This document shows positions 1 to 7,594 of a DNA stretch of 23,472 nucleotides, one piece after another; the stretch's first letter is position 1, and every line of letters begins with the position of its first letter. The stretch spans positions 1-23,472 of the IMG/VR virus record IMGVR_UViG_3300025652_000569. The stretch is one strand, 5' to 3'. Position numbers and translations under genes: made by a program. The notes beneath the pieces are model-generated. The model saw only the letters and a list, made by a program, of their open reading frames with translations, had not been told where the DNA came from and ran no database searches. The stretch comes from a virus.

Positions 1-1
1 T

Positions 2-205
2 GCCGGCCTTCAGAATGGCATCGTGACCTATCAGGACATCGAGGCAAGCTACGGTCGAGACGTTGAGGAACTCTTTGAGCAGCACGACAGAGAGCAAAAA
101 CTGGCAGAGCAGTACAACATTAAAACAGCATTCCAACCATTCGGCGCGAAGTTGCCGACAGCAGCAGAAGTTCAAGGAGTCATTCCAGATGACGGAAACA
201 ATTGA
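2..205 (+). CDS. Phage portal protein, C-terminal end (partial at left edge)
   Basis: An open frame enters from the left edge and ends at the TAA at 203-205. It reads about 67 residues, with a segment like GLQNGIVTYQDIEASYGRDVEE followed by a charged helix. The pattern of a G-rich turn, 'D-I-x-x-x-Y-G-R-D-x-E-E' and then E/Q-rich residues is typical of the C-terminus of lambda gpB-type portals, the dodecameric ring at the capsid vertex through which DNA is packaged. The fused protease-capsid gene directly downstream, with overlapping ends, is the expected neighbour. The GTG at 23 is internal; the true start lies outside the window. The family call rests on a short C-terminal segment plus synteny. 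Confidence 0.72.
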   Translation, partial: AGLQNGIVTYQDIEASYGRDVEELFEQHDREQKLAEQYNIKTAFQPFGAKLPTAAEVQGVIPDDGNN

Positions 206-2159
206 AGAGCAAAGACACGTTATCAGCGTCGAAGAAACAGACACGTCGATAATCATTGAGTTTCAAAAAGAAGAGGTTGTCGAGGAAGAGGTTGTTGACG
301 TTGTTGAAGAGGTTCCGGTCGATGACGTTGTTGATGAAGAGGCTCGCGATATCGAGCCGGGCAAAGTTGTTTACCGAACAATCGACCTTTCTCGCGGAGC
401 AATCGACGAAGAAAAAAGAATAGTTAGAATCGGTGTTTCCAGCGAGACGCCGGTTGAAAGAGAGTTTGGCTTGGAAGTTCTGAGCCATAGAAAAGAAGAC
501 ATAGACATGGCGTTTATGTCTTCCGGGCGAGCACCGCTGCTGAACAACCACAAAATGGATGAACAGATCGGCGTTATTCGTTCTTTTTACCTTGACGAGA
601 CGCAACGCAGAACCGTTGCGATGGTGGAATTTGGAAAGTCTGCTTTGGCTCAAGAGGTTTTTGAAGATGTGAAATCCGGTATTAAGCAGAATATATCTGT
701 CGGGTATAGCATCACGAAAATGGCGCGTTCCAAAGACAGCGAAGGCAGAGAGATCTACCGGGCATCATGGACGCCGATGGAGGCATCTATTGTAAGTATC
801 CCGGCTGATTCCTCCAAATTTGTTGGCGTTGGGCGTTCCGATCAAAAAACTTTAATCAATAATACTGGAGAAAAAACCATGAGTGATAATACTCTTGACG
901 TTCGCCAAGTTACTGATTCAGCAAAAGCAGAAGTTCAAAAGTCTTTTACTGAAATCATGTCTTTAGGCAAGCACCACAATCAGCGTGATCTGGCTGAAAA
1001 AGCAATCGAGCGCGGCATTAATGCAGAGCAGTTCCGTGGCGAGTTGTTGGAAGCTATTTCCAATGCCCGACCTTTGGAAACTCCTGCGGCCGTCGTTGAC
1101 ATCCCAAAGCGAGAGCAACGCTCTTACAGCATCATCCGCGCAATCAAAGCTGCTTCATCTGGCGACTGGCGTGAAGCCGGTTACGAGCGTGAAATCTCCG
1201 ATGAGATTGCACATCGTTCAGGCAAAGAAGCGCGCGGCTTTTATCTGCCCGGCAACATTAGCTGGGGCCAGCGCGGCCAGACTGCCGGTACTGATACTGC
1301 CGGGGGCTTTTTGGTCGGCACTGACCATTTGGCTGACCAGTTCATCGAGGCACTGCAAGCTCGTTTGACCATTACTAGTCTTGGCGCTCGCGTCATGCAA
1401 GGCTTGAAAGGCGACGTTGCTATTCCCAAGCTGTCTGCTTCTGTGACTAATGCCGCGTTCGTTGCTGAAGGTTCAGCACCAAGCGAAGGCGCTGCCACTT
1501 TCTCACAGGTTACAATGTCTCCAAAGACTTTGGCCGCTTATGTTGACGTTTCACGTCGATTAATCCAGCAGTCAGACCCTTCAGTTGAGCAGATTCTGCG
1601 TAACGACATCATCAACACTTTCGCACGAAAGATTGACGAAGTTGCTATTCAGGGCGGCGCAGCCAACGCTCCTTCTGGTATCATTGCAAACGCCGGCACC
1701 AATGTCGTTTCAATGGGCACCAACGGCGCAGCGTTAACTTACGCCAAAGTGATTGAGCTGATCAAGGCAGTCGAAGAAGACAACGCCATGATGACCAGCG
1801 CCAATTTCCTGACCAATCCTAAAGTGATTGCTGCTTTGCGTACCATCAGCAAGCAGGCTTCCGGTGTTGAAGGCAACTTCATCATGGATCCACAGGGCAC
1901 TGTACTGGGTTCAAACGTAGCATCAAGCACTCTTGTTCCGTCTAACCTTACCAAAGGCACAGGCACAGCATTAAGCGCATTGGTATACGGTGATTTCTCT
2001 CAGATCATGCTTGGCTTCTGGTCAGGTGTTGATGTGGTTGTTGATCAGTCAAGCCTGTCAACTTCTGGCGGAACGCGTCTTGCATTCTTCCAAGATCTTG
2101 ACGTTGCTCTGCGATATCCTGAGTCTTTCTCAGTAATCAAAGACATAATCGCAAGCTAA
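189..2159 (+). CDS. Fused prohead protease-major capsid protein (HK97 fold)
   Basis: This 656-aa protein starts at ATG 189, preceded by AAGGAG at 174-179; longer in-frame starts upstream lie deep in the portal gene. Residues 24-55 form an acidic V/E/D-rich tract. Residues about 75-215 resemble the U35 prohead protease family: His121 in L-N-N-H-K and Ser170 in N-I-S-V-G-Y are the probable catalytic pair, followed by W-T-P-M-E-A-S-I-V-S-I-P-A. Residues about 231-370 are a helical, delta/scaffold-like linker. Residues about 400-656 are an HK97-type capsid domain (T-A-G-G-F-L-V near its start, R-R-L-I-Q-Q-S in the middle). Protease and capsid are usually separate genes; here no stop divides them. 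By family knowledge the protease matures the prohead by cutting the linker. A strong internal ribosome site precedes Met231, so a separate 426-aa capsid precursor is likely made too. Confidence 0.9.
   Translation: MTETIEEQRHVISVEETDTSIIIEFQKEEVVEEEVVDVVEEVPVDDVVDEEARDIEPGKVVYRTIDLSRGAIDEEKRIVRIGVSSETPVEREFGLEVLSHRKEDIDMAFMSSGRAPLLNNHKMDEQIGVIRSFYLDETQRRTVAMVEFGKSALAQEVFEDVKSGIKQNISVGYSITKMARSKDSEGREIYRASWTPMEASIVSIPADSSKFVGVGRSDQKTLINNTGEKTMSDNTLDVRQVTDSAKAEVQKSFTEIMSLGKHHNQRDLAEKAIERGINAEQFRGELLEAISNARPLETPAAVVDIPKREQRSYSIIRAIKAASSGDWREAGYEREISDEIAHRSGKEARGFYLPGNISWGQRGQTAGTDTAGGFLVGTDHLADQFIEALQARLTITSLGARVMQGLKGDVAIPKLSASVTNAAFVAEGSAPSEGAATFSQVTMSPKTLAAYVDVSRRLIQQSDPSVEQILRNDIINTFARKIDEVAIQGGAANAPSGIIANAGTNVVSMGTNGAALTYAKVIELIKAVEEDNAMMTSANFLTNPKVIAALRTISKQASGVEGNFIMDPQGTVLGSNVASSTLVPSNLTKGTGTALSALVYGDFSQIMLGFWSGVDVVVDQSSLSTSGGTRLAFFQDLDVALRYPESFSVIKDIIAS
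867..881 (+). promoter_or_regulatory. Internal ribosome binding site and start codon for the capsid part
   Basis: GGAG at 867-870, an 8-nt A-rich spacer and ATG at 879-881 lie in frame inside the protease-capsid gene. The position is exactly where the protease domain ends and the linker/capsid part begins (Met231). Translation from here would give a 426-aa protein of delta-like domain plus capsid domain, close in layout to a stand-alone HK97 capsid precursor. The arrangement recalls the lambda C/Nu3 internal start, although there the internal product is a scaffold. Use of this start is inferred from sequence only. Confidence 0.6.
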
Positions 2160-2166
2160 ACAGGGC

Positions 2167-2188
2167 GGGGAGGGCTTCGGCCTTCCCC
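2167..2188 (+). other. Strong stem-loop with UUCG tetraloop after the capsid gene
   Basis: Nine paired positions (one G-T wobble) enclose the loop TTCG closed by C-G, so the RNA has the very stable C(UUCG)G form. It begins 8 nt after the capsid stop codon. No run of T follows, so it does not look like a standard intrinsic terminator; a role as RNA 3'-end protector or weak attenuator between the abundant capsid message and the connector genes is more likely. The same loop type recurs at 21689, 21930 and 22434. Confidence 0.75.
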
Positions 2189-2203
2189 AATCTTGGGGGT
2201 AAA

Positions 2204-2383
2204 ATGCAGATAATAATCAACATTCCATGTCATGTTCGCGGTGTTCCACGATCTCGCGGTGACGTTTTAACGGTATCAGAAGCAGAAGCGCGGCAATATG
2301 TCAGCTCTGGTCATGCTGCTGATTTTGAAGTTGAAGAAAAAAAGACCTTGAAGAAGGCAGTTGAGAAAGTAGCCAAGCGATGA
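2204..2383 (+). CDS. Small connector-region protein, unknown function
   Basis: ATG 2204 follows a G-rich ribosome site (GGGGG at 2195-2199) and gives 59 aa. The start MQIIINIPCHVRGVPRSRGD is followed by V-S-E-A-E-A-R-Q-Y-V-S-S-G-H-A and a lysine-rich C-terminal helix. Small proteins with a 'rG-x-V-x-x-x-V-S-x-x-E-A-x-x-L-V-x-x-G-x-A' pattern commonly sit just after phage capsid genes, as this one does. Its stop overlaps the next start as ATGA. The coding case rests on ribosome site, tight overlap and position; no function can be assigned. Confidence 0.7.
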   Translation: MQIIINIPCHVRGVPRSRGDVLTVSEAEARQYVSSGHAADFEVEEKKTLKKAVEKVAKR

Positions 2384-2778
2384 GCTTAGAATTTGACTCT
2401 GATTTTGACGGATACTTTGACGCGCTATACGGTCACGGCGAAGTATGCACGTTCACGCCTGAAGGCGGAGCGGCGGTATCGATCAAGGTTATATTAGATC
2501 AAGAGTATTTTGAAGTACCCGGCGAGAGTGTCGGGGTAAATAGCAGCCAGCCGATAGTTTACGGCAAGGCGAAAGATTTGAAAGCGGCGAAGTACGGCGA
2601 TCAGCTAAGTTTTGCAGCTATAAAGGATTTAAGTGGGAACACGATCAAAGCCGCCACGATCTACAAGGTCACAGGCGTGCAACCGGACAACTCTGGCTTG
2701 ATCGTCTTGACGCTCACAGACACCACCGCAGCCGGGGCGTTGCGCCGGGAAAGCATCAATGTGGCCGGGGGTAACTAA
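2380..2778 (+). CDS. Head-tail joining protein (lambda gpFII-like)
   Basis: This 132-aa protein starts at ATG 2380, overlapping the previous stop by 4 nt. It begins with acidic residues (S-L-E-F-D-S-D-F-D-G-Y-F-D) and continues as a mostly beta-strand protein, with V-P-G-E-S-V-G-V-N-S-S-Q-P mid-protein and Y-K-V-T-G-V-Q-P-D-N-S-G-L near the end. These features and the length (gpFII is 117 aa) match proteins that fill the connector between portal and tail. Position between capsid and tail terminator supports the call, which rests on general pattern rather than a diagnostic motif. Confidence 0.6.
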   Translation: MSLEFDSDFDGYFDALYGHGEVCTFTPEGGAAVSIKVILDQEYFEVPGESVGVNSSQPIVYGKAKDLKAAKYGDQLSFAAIKDLSGNTIKAATIYKVTGVQPDNSGLIVLTLTDTTAAGALRRESINVAGGN

Positions 2779-3218
2779 TGCACGTTAGACAGCAAATTAG
2801 AGAGCATGTCGGCACGATATTAACTGGCCTAACGTCAACAGGCGACAGGGTGTATCAGTCAAGAGTTTGGCCGCTAAATGCCGACACGATGCCGGCGCTT
2901 TTAGTGTACACGACAACTGAAACGTCAGAAACTGACACAATGGGGCCGACTCTTACTTTGAACCGAGAGCTGGTCTTGATCGTCGAGGCATACGTTCGTA
3001 ACATTACAGTTTACGACGATCTTATAGACACGATTTGCAGTGAAGTAGAAGTCGCAATGGCTGCTGATAGAACGCTTGGAGGGCTGGCAAAGTTTAGCTA
3101 TCTCTCTGGGACAGACATCAGCTACAACGGTGAGGGTGAGCAGCCGGTCAGTATTGTAACGCTAGAGTTTGCGATACAATACAGAACAGCAGTAAACGCT
3201 CCAGATATAGGTGTATAA
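2778..3218 (+). CDS. Tail terminator / minor tail protein (lambda gpU-like)
   Basis: This 146-aa protein starts at ATG 2778 in a TAATG overlap. It opens with V-R-Q-Q-I-R-E-H-V-G-T-I-L-T-G-L, has a short 'P-A-L-L-V-Y' strand and then alternating helices and strands ending in V-T-L-E-F-A-I-Q-Y-R-T. This is the usual look of gpU-type terminators, which form a ring ending tail-tube growth and giving the tail its head-binding face. Location directly before the tail tube region is as expected. Confidence 0.65.
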   Translation: MHVRQQIREHVGTILTGLTSTGDRVYQSRVWPLNADTMPALLVYTTTETSETDTMGPTLTLNRELVLIVEAYVRNITVYDDLIDTICSEVEVAMAADRTLGGLAKFSYLSGTDISYNGEGEQPVSIVTLEFAIQYRTAVNAPDIGV

Positions 3219-3219
3219 T

Positions 3220-3369
3220 ATGCAATTGCAAAGTCCTGATGGAAGCACAAAGATAACCGCTCACCCATCGAAAGTTGAATCATTCTTGGCTCGCGGATGG
3301 GAGCCGGTTAATCAAAAGGTGAAGCCGAAAGCGAAAGCGAAAGCCGAGCCACAAAAAGAGGTTATATAA
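3220..3369 (+). CDS. Small basic protein between tail terminator and tail tube
   Basis: This 49-aa reading frame starts at ATG 3220, one base after the terminator gene's stop codon, and ends by TAATG overlap with the tail tube gene. It has an N-terminal part ending in V-E-S-F-L-A-R-G-W-E-P-V and a lysine/alanine-rich tail with K-P-K-A-K-A-K-A. The 'F-L-x-x-G-W-x' segment is like that of other tiny phage proteins found beside tail genes. Exact tiling between two firm genes supports coding. No function is recognised. Confidence 0.65.
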   Translation: MQLQSPDGSTKITAHPSKVESFLARGWEPVNQKVKPKAKAKAEPQKEVI

Positions 3370-3761
3370 TGGCTACTCATACAGGTACAGCAGGAACAAT
3401 TAAAGTCGGCACTGCCGCAGTTGCAGAGCTGAGAAGTTTCAGCATTGAAGAAACGGCTGACACCGTAGAAACCACCGTAATGACTGATTCGGCGCGAAAA
3501 TTCAAGCCTACGCTGACATCTTTCAGCGGCTCAGCAGACGTTTACTGGGACGAAACAGACACCGCCGGTCAGGTGGCTTTGTCTGTTGGTTCTGAAGTTA
3601 CCATCGGATTCTATCCAGAAGGCGATGCCGCTGCTTCGACTTACTACACCGGGTCAGCTATTGTGACTGGCGTTAGTCGTTCAAGTTCTTTCGACGGAAT
3701 GGTAGAGGCATCTATTTCCTTGCAGGGTAATGGCGCACTCACCACTAGCGTTGTAGCTTGA
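3369..3761 (+). CDS. Major tail tube protein
   Basis: This 130-aa, beta-rich protein includes G-T-I-K-V-G-T-A-A-V-A-E-L-R-S-F-S-I-E-E-T and later S-A-D-V-Y-W-D-E-T-D. This is the pattern of short gpV-type tail tube subunits without the C-terminal Ig domain. Hexameric rings of such proteins stack to form the non-contractile tube. It lies directly before the tail-assembly chaperone pair, as in lambda-like phages. The codons for D-T-V-E-T-T-V-M fall in the loop where related tube proteins have a conserved pattern. Confidence 0.82.
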   Translation: MATHTGTAGTIKVGTAAVAELRSFSIEETADTVETTVMTDSARKFKPTLTSFSGSADVYWDETDTAGQVALSVGSEVTIGFYPEGDAAASTYYTGSAIVTGVSRSSSFDGMVEASISLQGNGALTTSVVA

Positions 3762-4096
3762 GTATTTTAGACAAGGCAAAGTCGCATTATCAGAGCGTCT
3801 TGGCTGCTGACCCGAAGCCTATTGAGATCGAAGAATGGGGCGGACGCTATTATGTACGTCCTCAGATCTCGGTTAAAAAGAAGATGGAGATACAGCAACG
3901 TCTAACTTCTGACAAGATGGACGAAGGTCTTGCTCTGACGGTGATATACTATTTGTGTCAGGAAGACGGCGAGTCCTGTTTTACAAAACCGGAACTCACC
4001 GAAATTGTGAGATCTGTCGATCCGGACGTACTGATTAGGGTTGCGGGTGAAATCGCTGACATGCAGCCGAAAGCGGAAGATCTCGAAAAAAACTGA
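3758..4096 (+). CDS. Tail assembly chaperone, short form (lambda gpG-like)
   Basis: The frame starts at TTG 3758, sharing TTGA with the tube stop, so translation is probably coupled. The 112-aa product has I-E-E-W-G-G-R-Y-Y-V-R-P near residue 30, then K-K-K-M-E-I-Q-Q-R-L and acidic helical stretches. This matches the gpG side of tail chaperones, which bind the tape measure during assembly and are absent from virions. It ends with G-A-A-A-A-A-A-A-C-T-G-A, a slippery site overlapping the stop, allowing the longer GT product. The rare TTG start is the only start that fits; no strong ribosome site is visible. Confidence 0.78.
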   Translation: MSILDKAKSHYQSVLAADPKPIEIEEWGGRYYVRPQISVKKKMEIQQRLTSDKMDEGLALTVIYYLCQEDGESCFTKPELTEIVRSVDPDVLIRVAGEIADMQPKAEDLEKN

Positions 4097-4227
4097 TAGA
4101 CGACGATGCTCTACTCTTCGCCTACCAACTTGCGGAACATTTACACAAGACGGTTGATGAGATCACAGAGATGAGCATGGTCGAGTTTCAAGGCTGGGTT
4201 GCGTACTTCAAGGTGAAAAATGGCTAA
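3758..4227 (+). CDS. Tail assembly chaperone GT fusion by -1 frameshift
   Basis: If ribosomes slip back one base at A AAA AAC (4087-4093), the read continues from CTG at 4093 to the TAA at 4225-4227. This adds 44 residues starting LIDDDALLFAYQ and ending with V-A-Y-F-K-V-K-N-G, for a total of about 156 aa. The added part contains E-M-S-M-V-E-F-Q-G-W-V-A-Y-F, the classic 'E-x-x-x-x-E-x-x-x-W-x-x-Y-F' end of gpT-type domains. It has no start or ribosome site of its own, so slippage is the simple way to make it. In lambda the T domain recruits tube subunits while G binds the tape measure. The fusion overlaps the tape measure start by 8 nt. Confidence 0.85.
4087..4093 (+). other. Programmed -1 frameshift slippery heptamer (A AAA AAC)
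   Basis: In the zero frame the codons are GAA AAA AAC TGA, giving the X-XXY-YYZ heptamer A AAA AAC immediately before a stop codon. Both tRNAs can re-pair one base back. The -1 frame continues open and encodes a recognisable gpT-like domain. No stable 3' stem-loop is obvious in the next 30 nt, so the adjacent stop codon and the run of seven A may be the main stimulators. Confidence 0.85.
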
Positions 4228-5992
4228 TCCTGTAAGAATTCCGATCACAGCGACCAACAAGACCGCTCAAGCCTTCGCTCAAGTGAACAAGGGCTTGAAG
4301 TCAATGGGCAGCTTCGCGGGGCAAACCGCGATGAAGATCGGAAAGATCGGTATTGCCTTCGCCACGGTCGGCGTTGCAACTGCCACAGTCATGACCAAAT
4401 CATCAATGCAAACCATTGACGCGCTTGCAAAGACTGCTGACCAACTGGGAATCAACACAGAAGCGCTCGGCGGGCTTCAACACGCGGCCAACCTTGCAGG
4501 CGTGGAAAACAAAACATTTGAAAAATCTTTGCAGAATCTGGCAATCGGGGTATCTGACGCCGCAAATAATACGGGCGTTGCGAAAGATGCCTTCCTTGAA
4601 TTGGGCATCAGCGCAGCAGCACTTGAAAAACTACCGCTAGATCAGCAAATGCTGGTTGTCGCAGACGCGATGAAAAACGTCAAGTCTCAGACGGACAAGG
4701 TGCGGATAGCAGCAGATTTGTTTGGCGCTCGCGGCGTTGCAATGCTTAACATGATTTCAGGCGGTTCTGGCGACCTCAGAGAGATGGCGGCAGAGGCTGA
4801 ACATCTTGGCATTACCATGTCGCGGGTCGACGCGGCACAGATTGAGGTTGCTAATGATGCCGTCTCAAGGGCCACGGGAGTTTTCACCGGGCTTGGCAAC
4901 CAACTCGCAGTGTCGTTCAGTCCGATCATTGCAGGGGTTGCGGATTCGTTCAGGCAATCGGCGTTAGACTCTGCTGAATTCGGAGACGTAGGGCAGAGGG
5001 TTGCTGACGCTGTTGTCAGGGGTTTTGCCCAAGCGGCTGACGTTGTTCACAATTTAAAAATCGGATTTTTGGAAGCAAAGCAGACCGTGCTTGGATTCGG
5101 TGCGGCTATGGTTGGCAAGCTGGTTCCCGCACTTCAGGTTTTCATCGATGTTTACAACTCGATAGCGAGTGTGCTTGGCGGCGATCAGATTGCATCAAAT
5201 CCGCTTGAAGATTTCCTCACTGGTATTAACTCATCAATTGCCGAGACAAAAAAACAACTTGCCGAACTTGGCTCACAAGAAATGCCAAGCACAGGGATCG
5301 AAGAGTTTTACGAAAAGGTTAAGGCGAAAACTAGAGAAACAGCCGAAGTGATTGCCAAGGACGCTGTTGGCAAAGTTATTCTTGAAGATTTGGACACTAA
5401 TGGCCCGGCCATACTTGAAAGACTAACATTTAACCAAGAGCAGCAAATCGAAGGCCAGAAACGATTGGCCGCGTTTAATCAGAAATCAGGCGTGGCGCAA
5501 ACAAGCCAAGTTGTAGGTGAGTTAGCCAATCAGTTTTCAGCAATTGCAAGCAATAACAAAAAACTATTCGCGGTCAACAAAGCATTCCAGATTGGTCAGG
5601 CGATCATGCAAACCTATTCTGCGGCTACCTTGGCGCTCGCTAGTTACCCACCGCCTCTGGGCTTTGTTATGGCCGCTGGAGCAGTTGCAAGCGGACTCGG
5701 GCAGGTTGCTCAGATCAAATCGCAATCGTTCGAGGGTGGTGGCTTCACTGGTCGCGGAGCGAGAGCAGGTGGGCTGGATGGAAAAGGTGGATACATGGCG
5801 ATGGTTCACCCAAACGAGTCTGTAATCGACCACACGAAAGGCCAGACCGGTGGCGTGACTATTGTCAACAACATTGACGCGTCTGGCGCTGGCCCAGAAG
5901 TAGAAGAGAAAATCAAAAAAGCAATGGAGCAAACGAGCGCCGCAACTATCGCTCAGATTCAGTCATTGATGCAGAGGCGAAGATTCGTATGA
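4220..5992 (+). CDS. Tail tape measure protein
   Basis: This 590-aa protein begins ANPVRIPITATNKTAQAFAQ and is largely alpha-helical. Residues about 41-58 and about 455-498 are hydrophobic, the latter with Y-P-P-P-L-G-F-V-M-A-A-G-A. The C-terminal part from about residue 506 has G-G-G-F-T-G-R-G and M-V-H-P-N-E-S-V-I-D, a motif common at the end of lambda-type tape measures. Tape measures set tail length and pass into the cell envelope during DNA entry. At about 1.5 angstrom per residue, the length implies a tail of roughly 90 nm, which is an estimate only. The stop overlaps the next start as ATGA. Confidence 0.92.
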   Translation: MANPVRIPITATNKTAQAFAQVNKGLKSMGSFAGQTAMKIGKIGIAFATVGVATATVMTKSSMQTIDALAKTADQLGINTEALGGLQHAANLAGVENKTFEKSLQNLAIGVSDAANNTGVAKDAFLELGISAAALEKLPLDQQMLVVADAMKNVKSQTDKVRIAADLFGARGVAMLNMISGGSGDLREMAAEAEHLGITMSRVDAAQIEVANDAVSRATGVFTGLGNQLAVSFSPIIAGVADSFRQSALDSAEFGDVGQRVADAVVRGFAQAADVVHNLKIGFLEAKQTVLGFGAAMVGKLVPALQVFIDVYNSIASVLGGDQIASNPLEDFLTGINSSIAETKKQLAELGSQEMPSTGIEEFYEKVKAKTRETAEVIAKDAVGKVILEDLDTNGPAILERLTFNQEQQIEGQKRLAAFNQKSGVAQTSQVVGELANQFSAIASNNKKLFAVNKAFQIGQAIMQTYSAATLALASYPPPLGFVMAAGAVASGLGQVAQIKSQSFEGGGFTGRGARAGGLDGKGGYMAMVHPNESVIDHTKGQTGGVTIVNNIDASGAGPEVEEKIKKAMEQTSAATIAQIQSLMQRRRFV

Positions 5993-6588
5993 CCATTTTT
6001 TCATTTCCGCAAATCACGCCGACATCAAGCAGCTTTGAGTTAGTAACGAACACGAAAACATTCCGCTCGCCTATCACCAACGCAGTACAAACGGCCAATC
6101 GTCAGGGTTCTCTGTGGAAAGTTGGGATGTCGTTTAACAACTTAAGCGGCGATGACAGATCGGATATGCAAGCGTTCCTTGCAAAACTCAACGGGCAGGA
6201 GCATCGCTTTGCGCTGTACGATCATTCATACACTCGCAGGGGATTTGGTGCAGGCACGTTAAGCGTCAATGGAGCCAACCAAAGTGGTGCAAGCCTTGTT
6301 TGCGTAACTACAGGCTTTTCAATCACAAATTATTTCAAAGCCGGTGATTATATATCTTTCAATAATGAGCTTCACATGGTCACGGATAACGCCAGCTCAG
6401 ACGGGGCAGGAGCTATTACTCTCAAAATAGCGCCGCCGATCAGAAAACCGACTATCAACAATCAGTCAATTGATTACACGGGAACGGTTAACGGTGTATT
6501 CATGCTGGCATCGAAATCTGGCTGGAGCAATGAACTCGCCGGGCTTTCATCGTTCAGCATTGATGCTGTCGAGGATGTTTTGGCATGA
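5989..6588 (+). CDS. Distal tail protein (likely)
   Basis: This 199-aa protein, starting at ATG 5989 (ATGA overlap with the tape measure gene), opens with T-I-F-S-F-P-Q-I-T-P-T-S-S-S-F-E-L and contains N-G-Q-E-H-R-F-A-L-Y-D-H and M-L-A-S-K-S-G-W-S-N-E-L. The mix of an N-terminal beta domain, an inserted module (about 85-150) and a return to the first domain is that of distal tail (Dit/gpM-like) proteins, which join the tube to the hub. Position directly after the tape measure supports this. The exact family is unresolved. Confidence 0.6.
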   Translation: MTIFSFPQITPTSSSFELVTNTKTFRSPITNAVQTANRQGSLWKVGMSFNNLSGDDRSDMQAFLAKLNGQEHRFALYDHSYTRRGFGAGTLSVNGANQSGASLVCVTTGFSITNYFKAGDYISFNNELHMVTDNASSDGAGAITLKIAPPIRKPTINNQSIDYTGTVNGVFMLASKSGWSNELAGLSSFSIDAVEDVLA

Positions 6589-7217
6589 GCAGACCATTTT
6601 TACCTGCTAGTTTGGCCGCGTTTGATCTGCCATACGTTACCGTTTTGACTTTTGTGAAGTTGGAGTTTGCCGCCGAGACGGTATACGTTCATAACGGAAT
6701 CGGATCTTATACATGGGGCGATGAGGATTGGCTTGGCGTGGGAAGTCTTGGCTCAGTATCTCAGCTAGAGGAAGGCTCAGACGTTAGCCCGTATTCAATA
6801 ACGCTCACGCTGTCGGCGCTTGATGCAACGTTGTCCGGTCAGGCGCTGAACGAAGATTATTTCATGCGCCCCGTCACGGTTTACGTCGGTGTTCTGTCGG
6901 CAGACGATGAATTGCTCGATGATCCGCTGCCAATGTGGGCCGGTTTCATGGATGTCATGAGCATCACGGCTGGGCAAGAAGGCGGCTCTGGTGACCAGAT
7001 CGTTGTCACCTGCGAATCTGAACTGGCGGCGTTCGATAGGTCTGCTAACTTAAGGTATACGAACCAGACACAACAACGGCTCTATCCTTCAGATACTTTC
7101 TTCGAGTTCATGCCAAAAATTGAAGGGCTGAAAATCAAATGGCGCGGCGATTCAGACAGCGGTGGAACGGCAGGAGGTGGTAGGATTGGCGACCCGCTGA
7201 CTCGGGAAATGCACTAA
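6585..7217 (+). CDS. Tail hub / minor tail protein (gpL-like or DUF2163-like)
   Basis: This 210-aa protein starts at ATG 6585 in an ATGA overlap. It has F-V-K-L-E-F-A-A-E-T-V-Y-V-H-N-G-I-G followed by Y-T-W-G-D-E-D-W-L-G-V-G and later M-W-A-G-F-M-D-V-M. These phrases, seen in many marine phage tail proteins upstream of an NlpC-like gene and a J-type gene, suggest a baseplate-hub component. The C-terminal 60 residues have an R-Y-T-N-Q-T-Q-Q-R segment common to this group. Assignment is by phrase recognition and order; I cannot separate gpL-type from DUF2163-type. Confidence 0.6.
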   Translation: MSRPFLPASLAAFDLPYVTVLTFVKLEFAAETVYVHNGIGSYTWGDEDWLGVGSLGSVSQLEEGSDVSPYSITLTLSALDATLSGQALNEDYFMRPVTVYVGVLSADDELLDDPLPMWAGFMDVMSITAGQEGGSGDQIVVTCESELAAFDRSANLRYTNQTQQRLYPSDTFFEFMPKIEGLKIKWRGDSDSGGTAGGGRIGDPLTREMH

Positions 7218-7594
7218 TGGTTCTCCAAGCATTGAATTCATGGAGGAGGCGACAGTTTGAGTACGGCGATTCAGATTGCTGCCAGTTCGTTGCTCATGTG
7301 CTTTTGGAGCTAACCGGAAAAGATTATATTCACGCTTTCGGGTACAATAGCGAGAAGGGCGCTGAAGAGATTTTGGCCGAACACGGAGGATTGGAGGGGC
7401 TAGTTTCCTTTGCGCTTCAGAAGCTGCCAAGCGAAGATTTCGGCGACGGTGATCCTGTTATTGTTGATCTGCCTATTATCGGCGAAGCGATGGGCATAAA
7501 ATTCGGAACGGAAGCTGTTTGCTTGACGAAAAAGGGCATGGCTAGAGTCAACGAAAGATACATCATCAAGGGTTGGAAGATATGCCACCAGTAA
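7217..7594 (+). CDS. NlpC/P60-like tail protein (DUF6950-like)
   Basis: This 125-aa protein contains W-R-R-R-Q-F-E-Y-G-D-S-D-C-C-Q-F-V-A-H-V at residues 9-28. The Y-G-x-x-D-C motif carries the nucleophilic cysteine (Cys21 or Cys22) of NlpC/P60-type cysteine peptidases. A G-G-L-E-x-L-V segment follows near residue 58. The catalytic histidine is not obvious in this short protein, so it may be a degenerate or structural member. In lambda, gpK of this class precedes gpI and gpJ and is linked to local peptidoglycan opening during entry. The start forms a TAATG overlap; the end overlaps the J gene by 13 nt. Confidence 0.7.
   Translation: MVLQALNSWRRRQFEYGDSDCCQFVAHVLLELTGKDYIHAFGYNSEKGAEEILAEHGGLEGLVSFALQKLPSEDFGDGDPVIVDLPIIGEAMGIKFGTEAVCLTKKGMARVNERYIIKGWKICHQ

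Noticed and set aside
180-653. Minus-strand and other-frame open stretches across the capsid, tip and fibre genes (for example 180-653 and 13799-14425 minus).
   Set aside because: They lie wholly inside firm genes, lack ribosome sites and have the low-complexity look of antisense readings.
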